Assembly (NCBI GenBank): GCA_002212725.1
Contig: MTCR01000099.1
Coordinates: 1 to 46,561, forward strand
Origin: Sphingobacteriales bacterium TSM_CSM
Lineage (GTDB): Bacteria > Bacteroidota > Bacteroidia > Chitinophagales > UBA2359
DNA: 46,561 bases
Direction: 5' to 3'
The notes beneath the pieces are model-generated. The model saw nothing but the letters and a program-made list of their open reading frames with translations, was not told where the DNA came from and ran no database searches. Below, piece by piece: positions 9,177 to 18,459 of this stretch. Position 1 is the first letter of the stretch. Each line of letters opens with the position of its first letter. Both the position numbers and the translations under genes were made by a program.

Positions 9177-9231
9177 AATAATTTGGCGGTATTTTTAGTT
9201 CCTCAAGGTAATTTTTTTGTGCATGGAGGGG

Positions 9232-10512
9232 TTAAAATTTAAAATACTCTTCGAGTAGTTTTTTGTAGTAGGGCTTTTTGGGTATTCCGCCGGCATAACC
9301 GGTGCAATCCATAAATTTAGTTTCCAATAATTGCCACAGGTCGGTATGTCCTTTATCATAGCCTAAAGCCCAAATACCAATGCCGCCCAATTGGTATTCA
9401 TAGGTAAGGTCGTATTTAAGGTTCAGGCTTTCGGGGTTTTCAAACCAGCATTGCCTTATATCGGCAGATTTAGATTTAACAATGTATGGAGTAGCGCTTC
9501 GGTTGTCCCAGCGTTCGCGGTATTTGCCCACATAATCGTTTTTAATTTGCGAGTAGGTAGGCGTTTGCACATAAGAGGTAGTTGCCGAGGGCACCGATGA
9601 GCTTTGTGTTTGCCACTCACGGCCGTAGTAGGGCACGGCCAGTATAAATTTGGAAGGGTGTACACCCGAAACGAGGTATTTGTTCAGGGTGGCTTTCAGC
9701 GAAATATAGCCCTCCAACGGGGCCACCGGGCCGGCATGTTTGCTGTCGGCGCAGTAGTAGTCGTAAGCCATAATGACAAAATGAGCGGTGTAGGGTGCCA
9801 GTGAGTTTACATCGTAAGTGTTGTTGTAGTCAATTGGGGGCACTGCAATGGTAATGGTAGTACCCGGGCGTTCGGTTTTAAACCGCTCATACAGGTAAGC
9901 GACAAATTTTGTGAAATTAGCCTTATCTGATTTATAAATTTGTTCAAAATCAAGGTTTACCCCGTCTGCCTTCCTTAAATTCAGCAATTTTATTATTTGG
10001 GTGGCAAAATTATTCCACGCCTTGGGGTTTCGCAAAAAGCGGGAGTTGGCGTTATAACCAAAATTGGTAACGCAAAGATCAACTTTGCAACCGGCCATTT
10101 GAGCATAGGTTATAGAATTGGTGGTTTCCCAGCTGTGTATGCTTTTATATCCGCCGGTAGCAGCATTCAGTTCATACGAGAAATAGCAGAAGGTGCTCAA
10201 CAGCCCGAAATCGTAGTAGTTGTAGTATTCAGAACCATACCAATAAGGGTGATAACCATACACTTCCTTGGTAAGCAGGCATTTGGAAGACCGTTTACTC
10301 TCTGCAAATCCCGATTTGAGATATTGCATAAGCTGACGGGTAATACCGGCGCTGTCTTTGGGTTCGGCAATTTCTTCGGTTTCGTGCATTTGCAACTGCT
10401 CTTGCCTTACCGATACAAAATTGGTGTCGGGGGTTTCTTCAGCCGTTTCCTGCGCCAGCAAGACATAACAACTGCAAACCATTGGAATGAGTATTTTGAA
10501 AAGTGTTTTCAT
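9232..10512 (-). CDS. secreted glycoside hydrolase family 18 protein (chitinase/peptidoglycan-hydrolase type)
   Basis: A 426-aa protein with a signal peptide (MKTLFKILIPMVCSCYVLLAQ). A spacer of about 60 residues precedes a GH18 TIM barrel (about 83-410). The active-site motif is at 183-190, DGVNLDFE: E190 is the expected acid catalyst and D188 its partner. The second acidic position of the classical DxxDxDxE is Asn, which I recall in the subfamily that includes YaaH-like cell-wall hydrolases. Further strands are consistent with the fold (VYGYHPYW, FVIMAYDYY, FILAVPYYGREW). There is no LysM or chitin-binding domain and no T9SS tail, so the product is probably periplasmic or released by another route. 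The substrate (chitin, peptidoglycan or glycoprotein glycan) cannot be told from sequence. Monocistronic by appearance. Confidence 0.85.
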   Translation of the reverse strand: MKTLFKILIPMVCSCYVLLAQETAEETPDTNFVSVRQEQLQMHETEEIAEPKDSAGITRQLMQYLKSGFAESKRSSKCLLTKEVYGYHPYWYGSEYYNYYDFGLLSTFCYFSYELNAATGGYKSIHSWETTNSITYAQMAGCKVDLCVTNFGYNANSRFLRNPKAWNNFATQIIKLLNLRKADGVNLDFEQIYKSDKANFTKFVAYLYERFKTERPGTTITIAVPPIDYNNTYDVNSLAPYTAHFVIMAYDYYCADSKHAGPVAPLEGYISLKATLNKYLVSGVHPSKFILAVPYYGREWQTQSSSVPSATTSYVQTPTYSQIKNDYVGKYRERWDNRSATPYIVKSKSADIRQCWFENPESLNLKYDLTYEYQLGGIGIWALGYDKGHTDLWQLLETKFMDCTGYAGGIPKKPYYKKLLEEYFKF

Positions 10513-10678
10513 AAACCTATGGTGAAAAAGCGTAGTAGGATATTGAAATTTGATGTCGGCAAGTACCTTAAATATAAAAGTAATTTGGACGGAACACTAC
10601 CAAATTGTTATAACCTTCAATTATTGATTACCTGAGTTGTTTGTTGTTAAATAACTCTGTCCCGGCAATTTAATTGTG

Positions 10679-10686
10679 CAAAGTTA
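10679..10686 (-). promoter_or_regulatory. candidate -7 element for the GH18 gene
   Basis: The minus strand reads TAACTTTG (TAnnTTTG), about 165 nt before the ATG. The spacing to any -33 box is unclear. The rest of the 282-nt gap shows only a terminator for the gene upstream. Confidence 0.4.
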
Positions 10687-10710
10687 GTAATGGAACTGTA
10701 AAAATAACAT

Positions 10711-10749
10711 AAAAAAATACCCCCGACATTGAGAAAAAATGCCGGGGGT
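10711..10749 (-). terminator. intrinsic terminator of the Kazal-like T9SS gene
   Basis: ACCCCCG (10719-10725) pairs with CGGGGGT (10743-10749). After one A/C mismatch the stem continues CATT/AATG. On the minus strand it is followed by ATTTTTTT. It lies 45 nt beyond the stop codon at 10795. Confidence 0.75.
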
Positions 10750-10794
10750 TACCCATTTACAACCAACAATGTAACTACAAGACTAATTACGTAT

Positions 10795-12633
10795 TTATTG
10801 TTTTATAAAAGAAGCAGTTAAAGTTTGCGCACCTGTTTTTACTTGAACAAAGTACAGTCCGGCAGGCAATTCAGGTAATTTGACGTTTAAAAGGCCTGTT
10901 TGGTTTATTGAGGTGGCTAATTTAACACATCTTCCCATCAGGTCATATACCCCAATAGTCGCATTGCCGACATTTGTTTCGGGTAGCAGCACAAATAAAT
11001 TGTCTGATTGCAGCGGGTTGGGATACACCCTGAGCGTTTTAGAACCCGTAACAACGGGAATGGCATTGGTCGTATCGCAAAAAAATTGGTTAACATAAAC
11101 CAGATGGTAAGTGGTGGTAACCTGTCCGGTGCCCCAATTGTAGCTGGTATAGGTGTAAAGGGTGGTGTCTTGCGGCCATGCGTATGGGGTGGGGCAATTG
11201 CTGCAACTAAGGTTGGCGGTTGGTGTCCATGAGTAGGAAAATTCAGGAATATCGGAGTATTCGGGTAAAAATTGCAGGGTATCGCCCGGGCAAAGTTGGT
11301 AATAGAGGGTATCAGACGAGCAGTCTGCCACAAAAATTTCATAAACTCCGTAAGCTGGGTCGCCACCAAAAGTAGAATTCATGGTAAGCACATAGGTTGT
11401 GTTTTCCTGCGGTGTGGCAACGGGGTTAGGGCAAAATGCACAACTAAGCCCGGTGGTTGGCTCCCATGAGTAGAGTGTATTTGGAATTGGAGGATTTCCA
11501 AGTGTGATGCTGTCGCCCTGGCAAATGGTATAAGAATACAATGGGTAGCAGTAATGACCGTACACAAAAAAGTGTTGTATAGAGGGTGGTCCGCCAACGG
11601 TGCTAAGTGTGGTAAGGGTATAGGCTGTCAACTCATCGGGCGATGCCATAGGGTTTGGGCAATCTGCACAACTCAGGTCTGTTGCCGGGCTCCATATATA
11701 TATGGTATTAGGTGTAAACGGAACTCCAATTTCTACCGCACTGTCATGGCATACATCGTAGGTGGTAATTTCACATTGTCCGGGGGTATAACTCAAAACG
11801 CCGGCACGCGTGGCATAGCAACTGTTAATATAAGAAACGCCGTTACAGCCGCAAACAGGTTCGTAGTCAACAGGGCAGGGGTCGGTATTTACTGCATTGG
11901 GGTTGGTACATGGCGCAAAAACAGAAGGTTCGCCACAAACACCCGGTACAAACGAAGTTACACCCGAGTTTCGGGCTATACAATCGTTATCGTAAGTAAC
12001 GCCATCGCAACCGCACACCGGCGCATAAATAGCCGGGCAAGGGGCAACAGGGTTTATTTGTGCAGGGTTTATACAATCTGGCACCATTCCGCATATACCC
12101 GGTACCGATGAGGTAATACCGCTTGAAAAAGCGGCAGAACAAAAGGTGGCGTAAGAAACACCGTTGCAGCCGCAAACGGGTTCATAAGCAAACAGGGTAT
12201 CGTTACATCCAATGCCATTAAGTAAAGTTGTGTCAATACACCCGCTGCTCACATTACAGTATAAGTTGGCATTAACTATTTCTAAGCTGCCAGTAATAGT
12301 TTCAAAAAAGTTCGGACAATTGCCTATATTGCCCCCAAAACCGCCCATGCTGCATAACAGCGAGCCGGCGCAGGTATAAACCTCCACCGGAAAATCGGCA
12401 CAAATTGTACTGGGGGTAGTGTAAAAAACATACTGCCCGTTGTATTGGGCTTGGTTAATGGAGGCAATACAGGAAAACGGCTGACACATTTGTGTAGCAA
12501 GCGAATCTAAAAACGGGAGTTCTTCAAGCGGCGATGCTATGCCGCAAGGTAAGCCGCTTTGCGCATCTGCTTTTTGCACTCCATACACAACCAAAAAAAC
12601 ACCAATCAACACAACTAACAATTGTTTTTTCAT
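10795..12633 (-). CDS. T9SS-exported protein with three Kazal-like modules and three Cys-rich repeats
   Basis: A 612-aa protein starting at the ATG at 12633 (MKKQLLVVLIGVFLVV...ADAQS, a good signal peptide); a longer frame upstream lacks one. Residues 132-181, 187-233 and 242-287 are three Kazal-like modules with the core PVCGCNGVSY or PVCGCDGVTY, a second Cys, then a GV...PGVCG end. Residues 295-545 hold three repeats of about 85 residues marked by Y-W-P-T-x-x-LSC-x-x-CPNP and GDS or GDT, resembling the Ig-like repeats of Bacteroidota surface proteins. The end is a T9SS type A sorting domain (VYPNPLQSDN ... LPAGLYFVQV). Kazal modules inhibit serine proteases in known cases; here that is an inference. 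Their acidic, Pro-rich loops differ from classical inhibitors, and they may act only as small folds. Confidence 0.85.
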   Translation of the reverse strand: MKKQLLVVLIGVFLVVYGVQKADAQSGLPCGIASPLEELPFLDSLATQMCQPFSCIASINQAQYNGQYVFYTTPSTICADFPVEVYTCAGSLLCSMGGFGGNIGNCPNFFETITGSLEIVNANLYCNVSSGCIDTTLLNGIGCNDTLFAYEPVCGCNGVSYATFCSAAFSSGITSSVPGICGMVPDCINPAQINPVAPCPAIYAPVCGCDGVTYDNDCIARNSGVTSFVPGVCGEPSVFAPCTNPNAVNTDPCPVDYEPVCGCNGVSYINSCYATRAGVLSYTPGQCEITTYDVCHDSAVEIGVPFTPNTIYIWSPATDLSCADCPNPMASPDELTAYTLTTLSTVGGPPSIQHFFVYGHYCYPLYSYTICQGDSITLGNPPIPNTLYSWEPTTGLSCAFCPNPVATPQENTTYVLTMNSTFGGDPAYGVYEIFVADCSSDTLYYQLCPGDTLQFLPEYSDIPEFSYSWTPTANLSCSNCPTPYAWPQDTTLYTYTSYNWGTGQVTTTYHLVYVNQFFCDTTNAIPVVTGSKTLRVYPNPLQSDNLFVLLPETNVGNATIGVYDLMGRCVKLATSINQTGLLNVKLPELPAGLYFVQVKTGAQTLTASFIKQ

Positions 12634-12896
12634 GACTTCACAATTTTGTGAGTGAATAAATTTACTGCAATTTACCAAATTGTCCTTATCTTAGTACGAA
12701 ATTTGGAAAGCAAGCGTTGGCTGCAAAAGCAGGCTTAAAAACAATTAGTCTTTTGCCCGACCAATGCTAACTAATATATTGAAAAACAAAAGCAAATTAA
12801 CAGAAAATCAAAAAATGCGTTTTGTTTCCTTTAAGCGACATAACCCACATTCTTTTACATTTAATTTATAATTTTTTTAACCATAAAAAACAAACT

Positions 12897-15428
12897 ATGC
12901 AATTGAAGATGTTTACCATTCAAAAACTTTTTGCTGTCTTGTTCTTGGGCTTGTTAACCGCCTTTGCGGTAGCCCAACCTACCCTCACCTCGGCCAACTA
13001 TCCGCAGGTAGGAGACGAGTTCAGTCGTATTAATGCCGAAGCCAGCACGGTATTACCCGGCGCAGCCGGCGCAAACGTATTTTGGAATTTTGCCTCCTTG
13101 GTACCCGCATCGGGCAGCAGCAGCGGGCAATATGTTACCCCGTCTTCCACCACCTTCGGAAGTACGTTCCCTACCGCCGACGTAGCCAATATAAGCGGAA
13201 CTTATGTTACTTATTATGATGTAACATCTGCTCAATCGAGCTGGATTGGCGCCGATAACGGCGGAACCCTCATTACCTTCTCCGACCCGCTGTTGGAAAT
13301 GACCTATCCGTTTACCTACGGCTCAACTTTTTCCGATATTGGCGACCGGCAGTATAACGTAGGCGTAGAGGTAGGCTCGCGCTTAACCCGCAATGTAATT
13401 GCCGATGGCTACGGAACTCTGGTATTGCCCAATGCCACCTACGAAAACGCATTGCGCGTGCGTATTGAAGAAACCTACCGCGATACCACGCCTAATCCTA
13501 CTCAATACTTTGAGCGCGAATCGACCCGCTACGAATGGTACGTTGAAAGCGAACGCTACCCGCGGTTAGTTTACGAAGTAGGAACCACAGACCAGGGGGG
13601 AGCCATAACTAACTTTTCCGATGTTAACTATGCCTTTGTTGTAACCGTAGCCGATGAATATGGTTACAACTATTTTACTTCCGATGAAGGTCTGAACTGC
13701 GAGTGGGTAGATATTTCTGCCATCGGAACCGAAATTACCGGACTTGCCGATGACAACTTCGTCGGGCCAATTGACATGGGCATCGATTTTCAGTTCTATT
13801 GGACAACGGTAAATCAGGTGTACATCGGGTCTAACGGGTACATTGCCTTTGACGATATTCAGATTTCTTCTACCGGAGCGGTAGCCTTTCCACTTATTCC
13901 AACACCCGATGAGAAAAACAACTTTATTGCCCCATGCCTTGCCGACCTTACCTTTGGCGGCGTGAACAACCCCGGTAAATGCTATGTTTACAACGATGCC
14001 GAGCGGTTTATTGTTACCTACGAAGAGGTTCCGCTTTGGACCAACAACACCTTCCAATGGACAGGCAGCAATACTTTTCAGGTAATTTTTTCGGTAGCCG
14101 ACTCTTCCATTACCTTTAACTACCTTACCATGGAAGACAACGTAGCTGCCGAATATGCCACTGCCCAGAACCCGGTAATGGTGGGCATTGAAAATATAAG
14201 CGGCGATATAGGAATACAGGTGAGCAATACTGATATGCCCCCGTCTAACACCTGCCTGCGCTTTAACCCGCCCGATGTACCTCTTATTGACGTTATTGAC
14301 GTGGCGCCCACTTACAACCAAAACCCGCAAAATGCCGGTTTCTTTGTATTTAAAAACGATATTTTTGACCTTACCTCCAATGTGAAAAATGTGGGTAGCG
14401 TTGATATTGCAACGCCCATAAACATAAGCACTACGGTGTATGACCCCAACGGTATGCCCTTTGTTACTTCCGATGAAACCCTTCCCGGACTGGCACAGGG
14501 GCAAAGCCAGTTAGTTACTTTTGATACGCCGTTCCCCGCCCTGTTTACCGGCTCTTATACCTACGAAGTTTCTGCCACTACCACCGGCGATATTAACCCC
14601 AACAACGACACCAACATATCGGAAATGGTGGTGGTTGACTCGCTGGCCAACGGCGAAATTGTACTGTCTTATGTAGTAGGAACCCCCAATCAGGGTGGAG
14701 TATCCTGGACAGGCGGCTCGGGCTACGATGATGGCGCCGGTATTTATGTTGAGCCGCCCTTCTATCCCATAGAGGTGGTAGGCGCCGAGTATTATGTATC
14801 AACCACCAGCGGCTTTGGTTTCCGCGGAGAAGTGCAAGACGACAACGGCCCCGCAAACAGCCCCGGTATTGCATTGGCAAGCAAAGATGTGCCCGGCGCA
14901 CAGGTGTTGTCTTTGGCATGGAACAGGGTTGACTTCGATAATCCTCCCCGCATTGACGACGGTGGTATTTATGTATCGTGGCTCATGGAAGGCACCGATG
15001 TACAACTTGCCACCGAACTTGACCCGCCCTTCTCGCGCCGTTCTTATGAAATTTTGGGCGATGCCTGGGCACCCTACCGCGAAGGCGATGCCGCCGATTT
15101 ATACATACGGGTTATTGTGAAAAAGGTAAACGACCCGCTTCCGGGTGTAGGAACCATAGCACAGAACGGTTTTACCGTATCTGACGCCGTACCGAACCCC
15201 AGCAATGATTTTGCCACCGTTAACTATACCCTGCCCACCGGCGGACAACTGGAATTTACCCTTACCGATATAGCCGGCAGGGTAATTACCCGGCAAACCC
15301 AACAAAACATGGCTGCCGGAAACCATAATATCCGCATCAGCGCTGCACAATTGCCGGCAGGTGTGTATTTATACACGCTTGGCAGTAACGGCAACTTTGT
15401 AACCAAACGCATGGTGGTAACACACTAA
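12897..15428 (+). CDS. T9SS-exported multidomain protein, unknown function
   Basis: An 843-aa protein from the ATG at 12897 (MQLKMFTIQKLFAVLFLGLLTAFAVAQ signal peptide, cleavage after VAQ). An upstream TTG in frame adds 25 residues before the signal peptide and is rejected. The mature part is all-beta: an N-terminal domain of about 240 residues, a middle domain rich in Gly-Tyr-Phe strands (GSNGYIAFDD, FIAPCLADL), a CARDB-like or Ig-like segment with NVKNVGS, and a T9SS type A sorting domain (VPNPSNDFAT ... LPAGVYLYTL). The middle part looks like a nidogen- or adhesion-type domain, where GSNGYIAF and FNYLTMED recur, but I do not assign a family firmly. There are no catalytic residues. It is monocistronic, followed by a palindrome and a strong terminator. 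Confidence 0.85.
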   Translation: MQLKMFTIQKLFAVLFLGLLTAFAVAQPTLTSANYPQVGDEFSRINAEASTVLPGAAGANVFWNFASLVPASGSSSGQYVTPSSTTFGSTFPTADVANISGTYVTYYDVTSAQSSWIGADNGGTLITFSDPLLEMTYPFTYGSTFSDIGDRQYNVGVEVGSRLTRNVIADGYGTLVLPNATYENALRVRIEETYRDTTPNPTQYFERESTRYEWYVESERYPRLVYEVGTTDQGGAITNFSDVNYAFVVTVADEYGYNYFTSDEGLNCEWVDISAIGTEITGLADDNFVGPIDMGIDFQFYWTTVNQVYIGSNGYIAFDDIQISSTGAVAFPLIPTPDEKNNFIAPCLADLTFGGVNNPGKCYVYNDAERFIVTYEEVPLWTNNTFQWTGSNTFQVIFSVADSSITFNYLTMEDNVAAEYATAQNPVMVGIENISGDIGIQVSNTDMPPSNTCLRFNPPDVPLIDVIDVAPTYNQNPQNAGFFVFKNDIFDLTSNVKNVGSVDIATPINISTTVYDPNGMPFVTSDETLPGLAQGQSQLVTFDTPFPALFTGSYTYEVSATTTGDINPNNDTNISEMVVVDSLANGEIVLSYVVGTPNQGGVSWTGGSGYDDGAGIYVEPPFYPIEVVGAEYYVSTTSGFGFRGEVQDDNGPANSPGIALASKDVPGAQVLSLAWNRVDFDNPPRIDDGGIYVSWLMEGTDVQLATELDPPFSRRSYEILGDAWAPYREGDAADLYIRVIVKKVNDPLPGVGTIAQNGFTVSDAVPNPSNDFATVNYTLPTGGQLEFTLTDIAGRVITRQTQQNMAAGNHNIRISAAQLPAGVYLYTLGSNGNFVTKRMVVTH

Positions 15429-15441
15429 TGCGCTAAATACC

Positions 15442-15459
15442 CCGGCGGTTAACCGCCGG
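15442..15459. repeat. perfect 18-nt palindrome CCGGCGGTTAACCGCCGG
   Basis: CCGGCGGTT followed directly by AACCGCCGG, with no loop. It lies 14 nt after a stop codon and just before a terminator hairpin. It could be a protein-binding dyad or a REP-like element. Confidence 0.7.
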
Positions 15460-15465
15460 TAAAAC

Positions 15466-15501
15466 AAAACCCCGCAGGGCATTATGCTTTGCGGGGTTTT
15501 T
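15466..15501. terminator. bidirectional intrinsic terminator between convergent genes
   Basis: AAAACCCCGCA (15466-15476) pairs with TGCGGGGTTTT (15490-15500), 11 bp and a 13-nt loop, then TTGTTGTTTT. The A-run at the left gives a T-run for the minus strand, so it serves both neighbours. Confidence 0.85.
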
Positions 15502-15519
15502 GTTGTTTTAAGCAAGGAG

Positions 15520-17196
15520 TTACCAATTACGGGTTAGCCCCTCAACAGGCGTTCCGGTGCAGGCATTGGGGTAAGGTATTTGCAACCGGGCGGCAAGGGT
15601 GGCGGCAATATCGGGAATAAAAACAGGTTCGGTGGTTTGTTTACCTTTGGGTATTTTCCAGCCAAACCAGTACAGAGGCACTTGCGTGTCGTACCGGTAG
15701 ACGCTGCCGTGGGTTGTGCCGGTGTATTCGTGTTCCATCCACCCGGGTAGCAGGCTGATAGCCACATCGCCGGAGCGGGTGGGGCAGAAGCCGTTTTGCG
15801 TGCATTGCCGTCGCCAATCGGTAAAACTGTTTTGCTGCAGGGCGGTGGCGGTAATGGCATTGGCAACACCGGTTACTCCAAGCATAAATGTAGCCGCTTC
15901 GTCTTGTATTTGCTGCAAAGGCAGGTTAAGTTGGTCTGTGCGGTTGCGGTTGAGGTAAATCTGGCTGTTAATAAAGGTAAGCAGCAGCGAGTCGGCATAC
16001 TTGTTATAAAACCACGATTTTAATTGTTTTACCGGTTCTGCCCGTTCAAAAACCTGCGCCGGAAGGTTGATGCTTTGTAAATGGGCGGGCACGTCGGCAA
16101 CAGCGTGGTCGGCGGTAAGAAACAGCAGTACGTTGTTGGTGCCAAGGTAATGGTCTAAAAAGCGCAGCAGGTCTTCTATATCCTTATCAAACCGAAGGTA
16201 GGTATCTTCAATTTCTACCGAGCGCGGCCCAAACTGGTGTCCGATATAATCGGTAGATGAAAAGCTGATGGCAATAAAATCAGTTATGCCGGGTGTTTTA
16301 CCCAGTTTTTCGGCTTGTATGGCGGCAATGGCAAAATCTTTGGTAAAAGTATTGCCAAAAGGGGTGGCGCGCAAAAGGTCGTAGCCGCTGCCAAGGGTTT
16401 GGGCAATTTGCGGCAGCGGGTGCGGAAAAACGGGCGCTGTTTGCCCTGCGTAAGGGGTTTCGTAGGGGTTATCGTCTGGCAGGCTTTCGGTGTAGGCGGC
16501 AATAGGCAGGAGGGTTTCCCAGTTTTGGCGCAAATATTTTTCGGGTTGTTTTTGGTTGTTAAAATCAATAACCCATTGCGGAAGTTTGTTCATGTAATAA
16601 GTGGAAGTCATAAAATTACCCGAAGCGCCATCAAACCAATAGGCGGCATTGGCTAAATGCCCGGCGGGCAGTATGGCGCCGCGGTCTTTAAGGGCAATGC
16701 CAATTACTTTACTTTGGTGGTTGGTAAACAGTTTCAGTTCATCGGTTATGGTGGTGGCAAGCAGGTTTCGGGGCGACATTTGCCCTGCAGTTTCGCTTCC
16801 GCCTACGGCACGAACCAGCGTATCGGCAGTACAATACAGGTTTTTTTGAAGACTTCTGCTAAACCAGGCGTTGCCAATAATACCATGTACAGACGGTGTG
16901 GCGCCCGTATAAACCGATGCATGACCCGGCGCTGTGTAGGTGGGCACATAGTTAAACTGGGTATTGGCACACACAAAGCCCTTGTTAACCAGTTTTTTGA
17001 GGCCATTTTTACCTAATTTGTTCCAGTATCTGTAAACATAATCGGTGCGCATTTGGTCAACCACAATGCCAACTACCAACCTTGGGCGGCTGACAGCCGT
17101 TGCAGGTTGTGCAGTAAGTATTTGCAGGCCGGCTAAAGGCAACAGGCAGCAAACAAGCAATAGTGTTTGGAGCAGTAAACAAGGTTTGTGCAGCAT
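15520..17196 (-). CDS. pafA: PafA-like alkaline phosphatase (phosphomonoesterase), secreted
   Basis: A 558-aa protein from the ATG at 17196 (MLHKPCLLLQTLLLVCC signal peptide); the longer frame begins at a TTG and is not preferred. It belongs to the alkaline phosphatase superfamily: metal ligand D47 in VVDQM, nucleophile T88 in TAPGH, metal ligands in SFSSTDYIGHQFG and in LTADHA. N109 (GIIGNAW) and K170/R172 (LKDRGAILPAGH) match the residues that in Elizabethkingia PafA bind phosphate and give monoesterase specificity. Expected role: periplasmic release of inorganic phosphate from organic phosphomonoesters. The length matches PafA (about 546 aa). It is divergent from a PhoR-like kinase, which would suit phosphate control, but no Pho-box can be identified. 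Confidence 0.85.
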   Translation of the reverse strand: MLHKPCLLLQTLLLVCCLLPLAGLQILTAQPATAVSRPRLVVGIVVDQMRTDYVYRYWNKLGKNGLKKLVNKGFVCANTQFNYVPTYTAPGHASVYTGATPSVHGIIGNAWFSRSLQKNLYCTADTLVRAVGGSETAGQMSPRNLLATTITDELKLFTNHQSKVIGIALKDRGAILPAGHLANAAYWFDGASGNFMTSTYYMNKLPQWVIDFNNQKQPEKYLRQNWETLLPIAAYTESLPDDNPYETPYAGQTAPVFPHPLPQIAQTLGSGYDLLRATPFGNTFTKDFAIAAIQAEKLGKTPGITDFIAISFSSTDYIGHQFGPRSVEIEDTYLRFDKDIEDLLRFLDHYLGTNNVLLFLTADHAVADVPAHLQSINLPAQVFERAEPVKQLKSWFYNKYADSLLLTFINSQIYLNRNRTDQLNLPLQQIQDEAATFMLGVTGVANAITATALQQNSFTDWRRQCTQNGFCPTRSGDVAISLLPGWMEHEYTGTTHGSVYRYDTQVPLYWFGWKIPKGKQTTEPVFIPDIAATLAARLQIPYPNACTGTPVEGLTRNW

Positions 17197-17322
17197 ACTT
17201 TTTAGGTGTTGTGTGTGGTAAAATGGTTGTAGCAAATTGGTTTACGGGTGTGTTTTGCGGTTGGGTAATATGTTTGGCGCTTGCGTTTGCAAGATACAAT
17301 AATAAAAGAACGCTTTAGTTTG

Positions 17323-17330
17323 TACTTTTG
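17323..17330 (+). promoter_or_regulatory. candidate -7 element for the histidine kinase gene
   Basis: TACTTTTG, an exact TAnnTTTG, 36 nt before the ATG at 17367. It overlaps the in-frame TTG at 17328, which is a reason to reject that TTG as start. Confidence 0.5.
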
Positions 17331-17366
17331 CAAAAAATTAACCCATTTAAGGCAGCCAAAACAAAT

Positions 17367-18422
17367 ATGTCTGAAAGTATAAAAAACATTACGCCCAATA
17401 AACTGGCGTTTGTAACTGCGCTTGCCTGTGGTGTGGTTACTTTTTTAGTGGCCTTTATTTTGCTGATGGTGTTTAACCCCGTATTGCCGGTATGGGGGCT
17501 GATGTGGTTGTTCATAAATGTTTTGGTTTGTTATGGTTTGTTTTACGCGGCATTAGAAAGGTTCATTTACCGGAAAGTTAAGGTTATTTATAAAAACATA
17601 CGGCGGTTTAAGCAACCCCAAGGTTTAGCGCCCGAAAAACCTAATATGAACCGCCTTGTTTTGGAAGAAGTGGAAGCCGAAGTGCTGAACTGGGCAGATG
17701 AGCAGAGTTCGGAAATTGAGCAGTTGAAAAAAATGGAAACCTACCGCCGCGAGTTTTTAGGAAATGTATCGCACGAACTGAAAACCCCCTTGTTTAACAT
17801 ACAGGGGTATTTGGATACCCTGCTTGACGGAGGTATTGACGACCCGGTAATTAACCGCGAATATGTGCACAAAGCCGCCAAAAATGTGGAAAGGCTAATA
17901 AATATTGTTAAAGATTTAGATGTTATAAGTCTGCATGAAAGCGGACAATTAGAAATGAAATGGGAGAAGTTTAAAATTTACGACCTTGTAAAAGAGGTGT
18001 TTGACTCTTTTGAAATGTTGGCCGATGCCAACGACATAACCCTTAGTTTTAAAGAGGGTAGCACCACCGGCGCCATTGTATATGCCGACAGGGAAAAAAT
18101 AAGGCAGGTACTTACCAACCTTATTTCCAACTCTATTAAATATGGAAAAGAGCATGGTAAAACTTCTGTTGGCATATATGATATGGATAAAATGGCACTC
18201 ATTGAAGTTACCGACAATGGCATAGGTATAGAAAGCCGGCACCTGCCGCGCCTGTTTGAGCGTTTTTACCGCATTGACCCCAGCCGTTCGCGCACCCTGG
18301 GCGGTTCGGGGTTGGGCTTGGCCATTGTAAAGCATATTATGGAGGCGCACCACCAAACTATTCATGTGCGCAGCACGCCCGGCGTGGGCACAACTTTTGG
18401 ATTTACCCTGGCAAAAGAGTAG
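17367..18422 (+). CDS. PhoR-like membrane sensor histidine kinase
   Basis: A 351-aa protein. There are two membrane helices (about 13-36 and 43-67) with only a few residues between them, so almost no periplasmic sensor. A linker follows, then a HisKA domain with phospho-acceptor H136 in FLGNVSHELKTPL, and a HATPase domain: N255 in LISNSIKYG (N box), D283 in VTDNGIGI (G1), FERFYR (F box), GGSGLGLAI at 312-320 (G2). It is most similar in layout to PhoR/WalK-type kinases of Bacteroidota. The signal is probably sensed in the membrane or through partners. No response regulator is adjacent, so it is an orphan kinase here. It is divergent from a PafA-like phosphatase, a context that fits phosphate sensing but does not prove it. 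Confidence 0.9.
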   Translation: MSESIKNITPNKLAFVTALACGVVTFLVAFILLMVFNPVLPVWGLMWLFINVLVCYGLFYAALERFIYRKVKVIYKNIRRFKQPQGLAPEKPNMNRLVLEEVEAEVLNWADEQSSEIEQLKKMETYRREFLGNVSHELKTPLFNIQGYLDTLLDGGIDDPVINREYVHKAAKNVERLINIVKDLDVISLHESGQLEMKWEKFKIYDLVKEVFDSFEMLADANDITLSFKEGSTTGAIVYADREKIRQVLTNLISNSIKYGKEHGKTSVGIYDMDKMALIEVTDNGIGIESRHLPRLFERFYRIDPSRSRTLGGSGLGLAIVKHIMEAHHQTIHVRSTPGVGTTFGFTLAKE

Positions 18423-18459
18423 TGCGGCAGCATTGCAGCGCTCAAGGCAGGAAGGGTAT

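Noticed and set aside
9997-10635. A 212-codon + strand frame opposite the GH18 gene
   Set aside because: Antisense shadow over a gene with signal peptide and catalytic DGVNLDFE motif.
13566-14504. A 312-codon minus-strand frame opposite the T9SS gene at 12897
   Set aside because: It is a shadow of a well-supported gene with signal peptide and sorting domain. Its translation is low in conserved features and rich in Gly, Val, Lys and Tyr.
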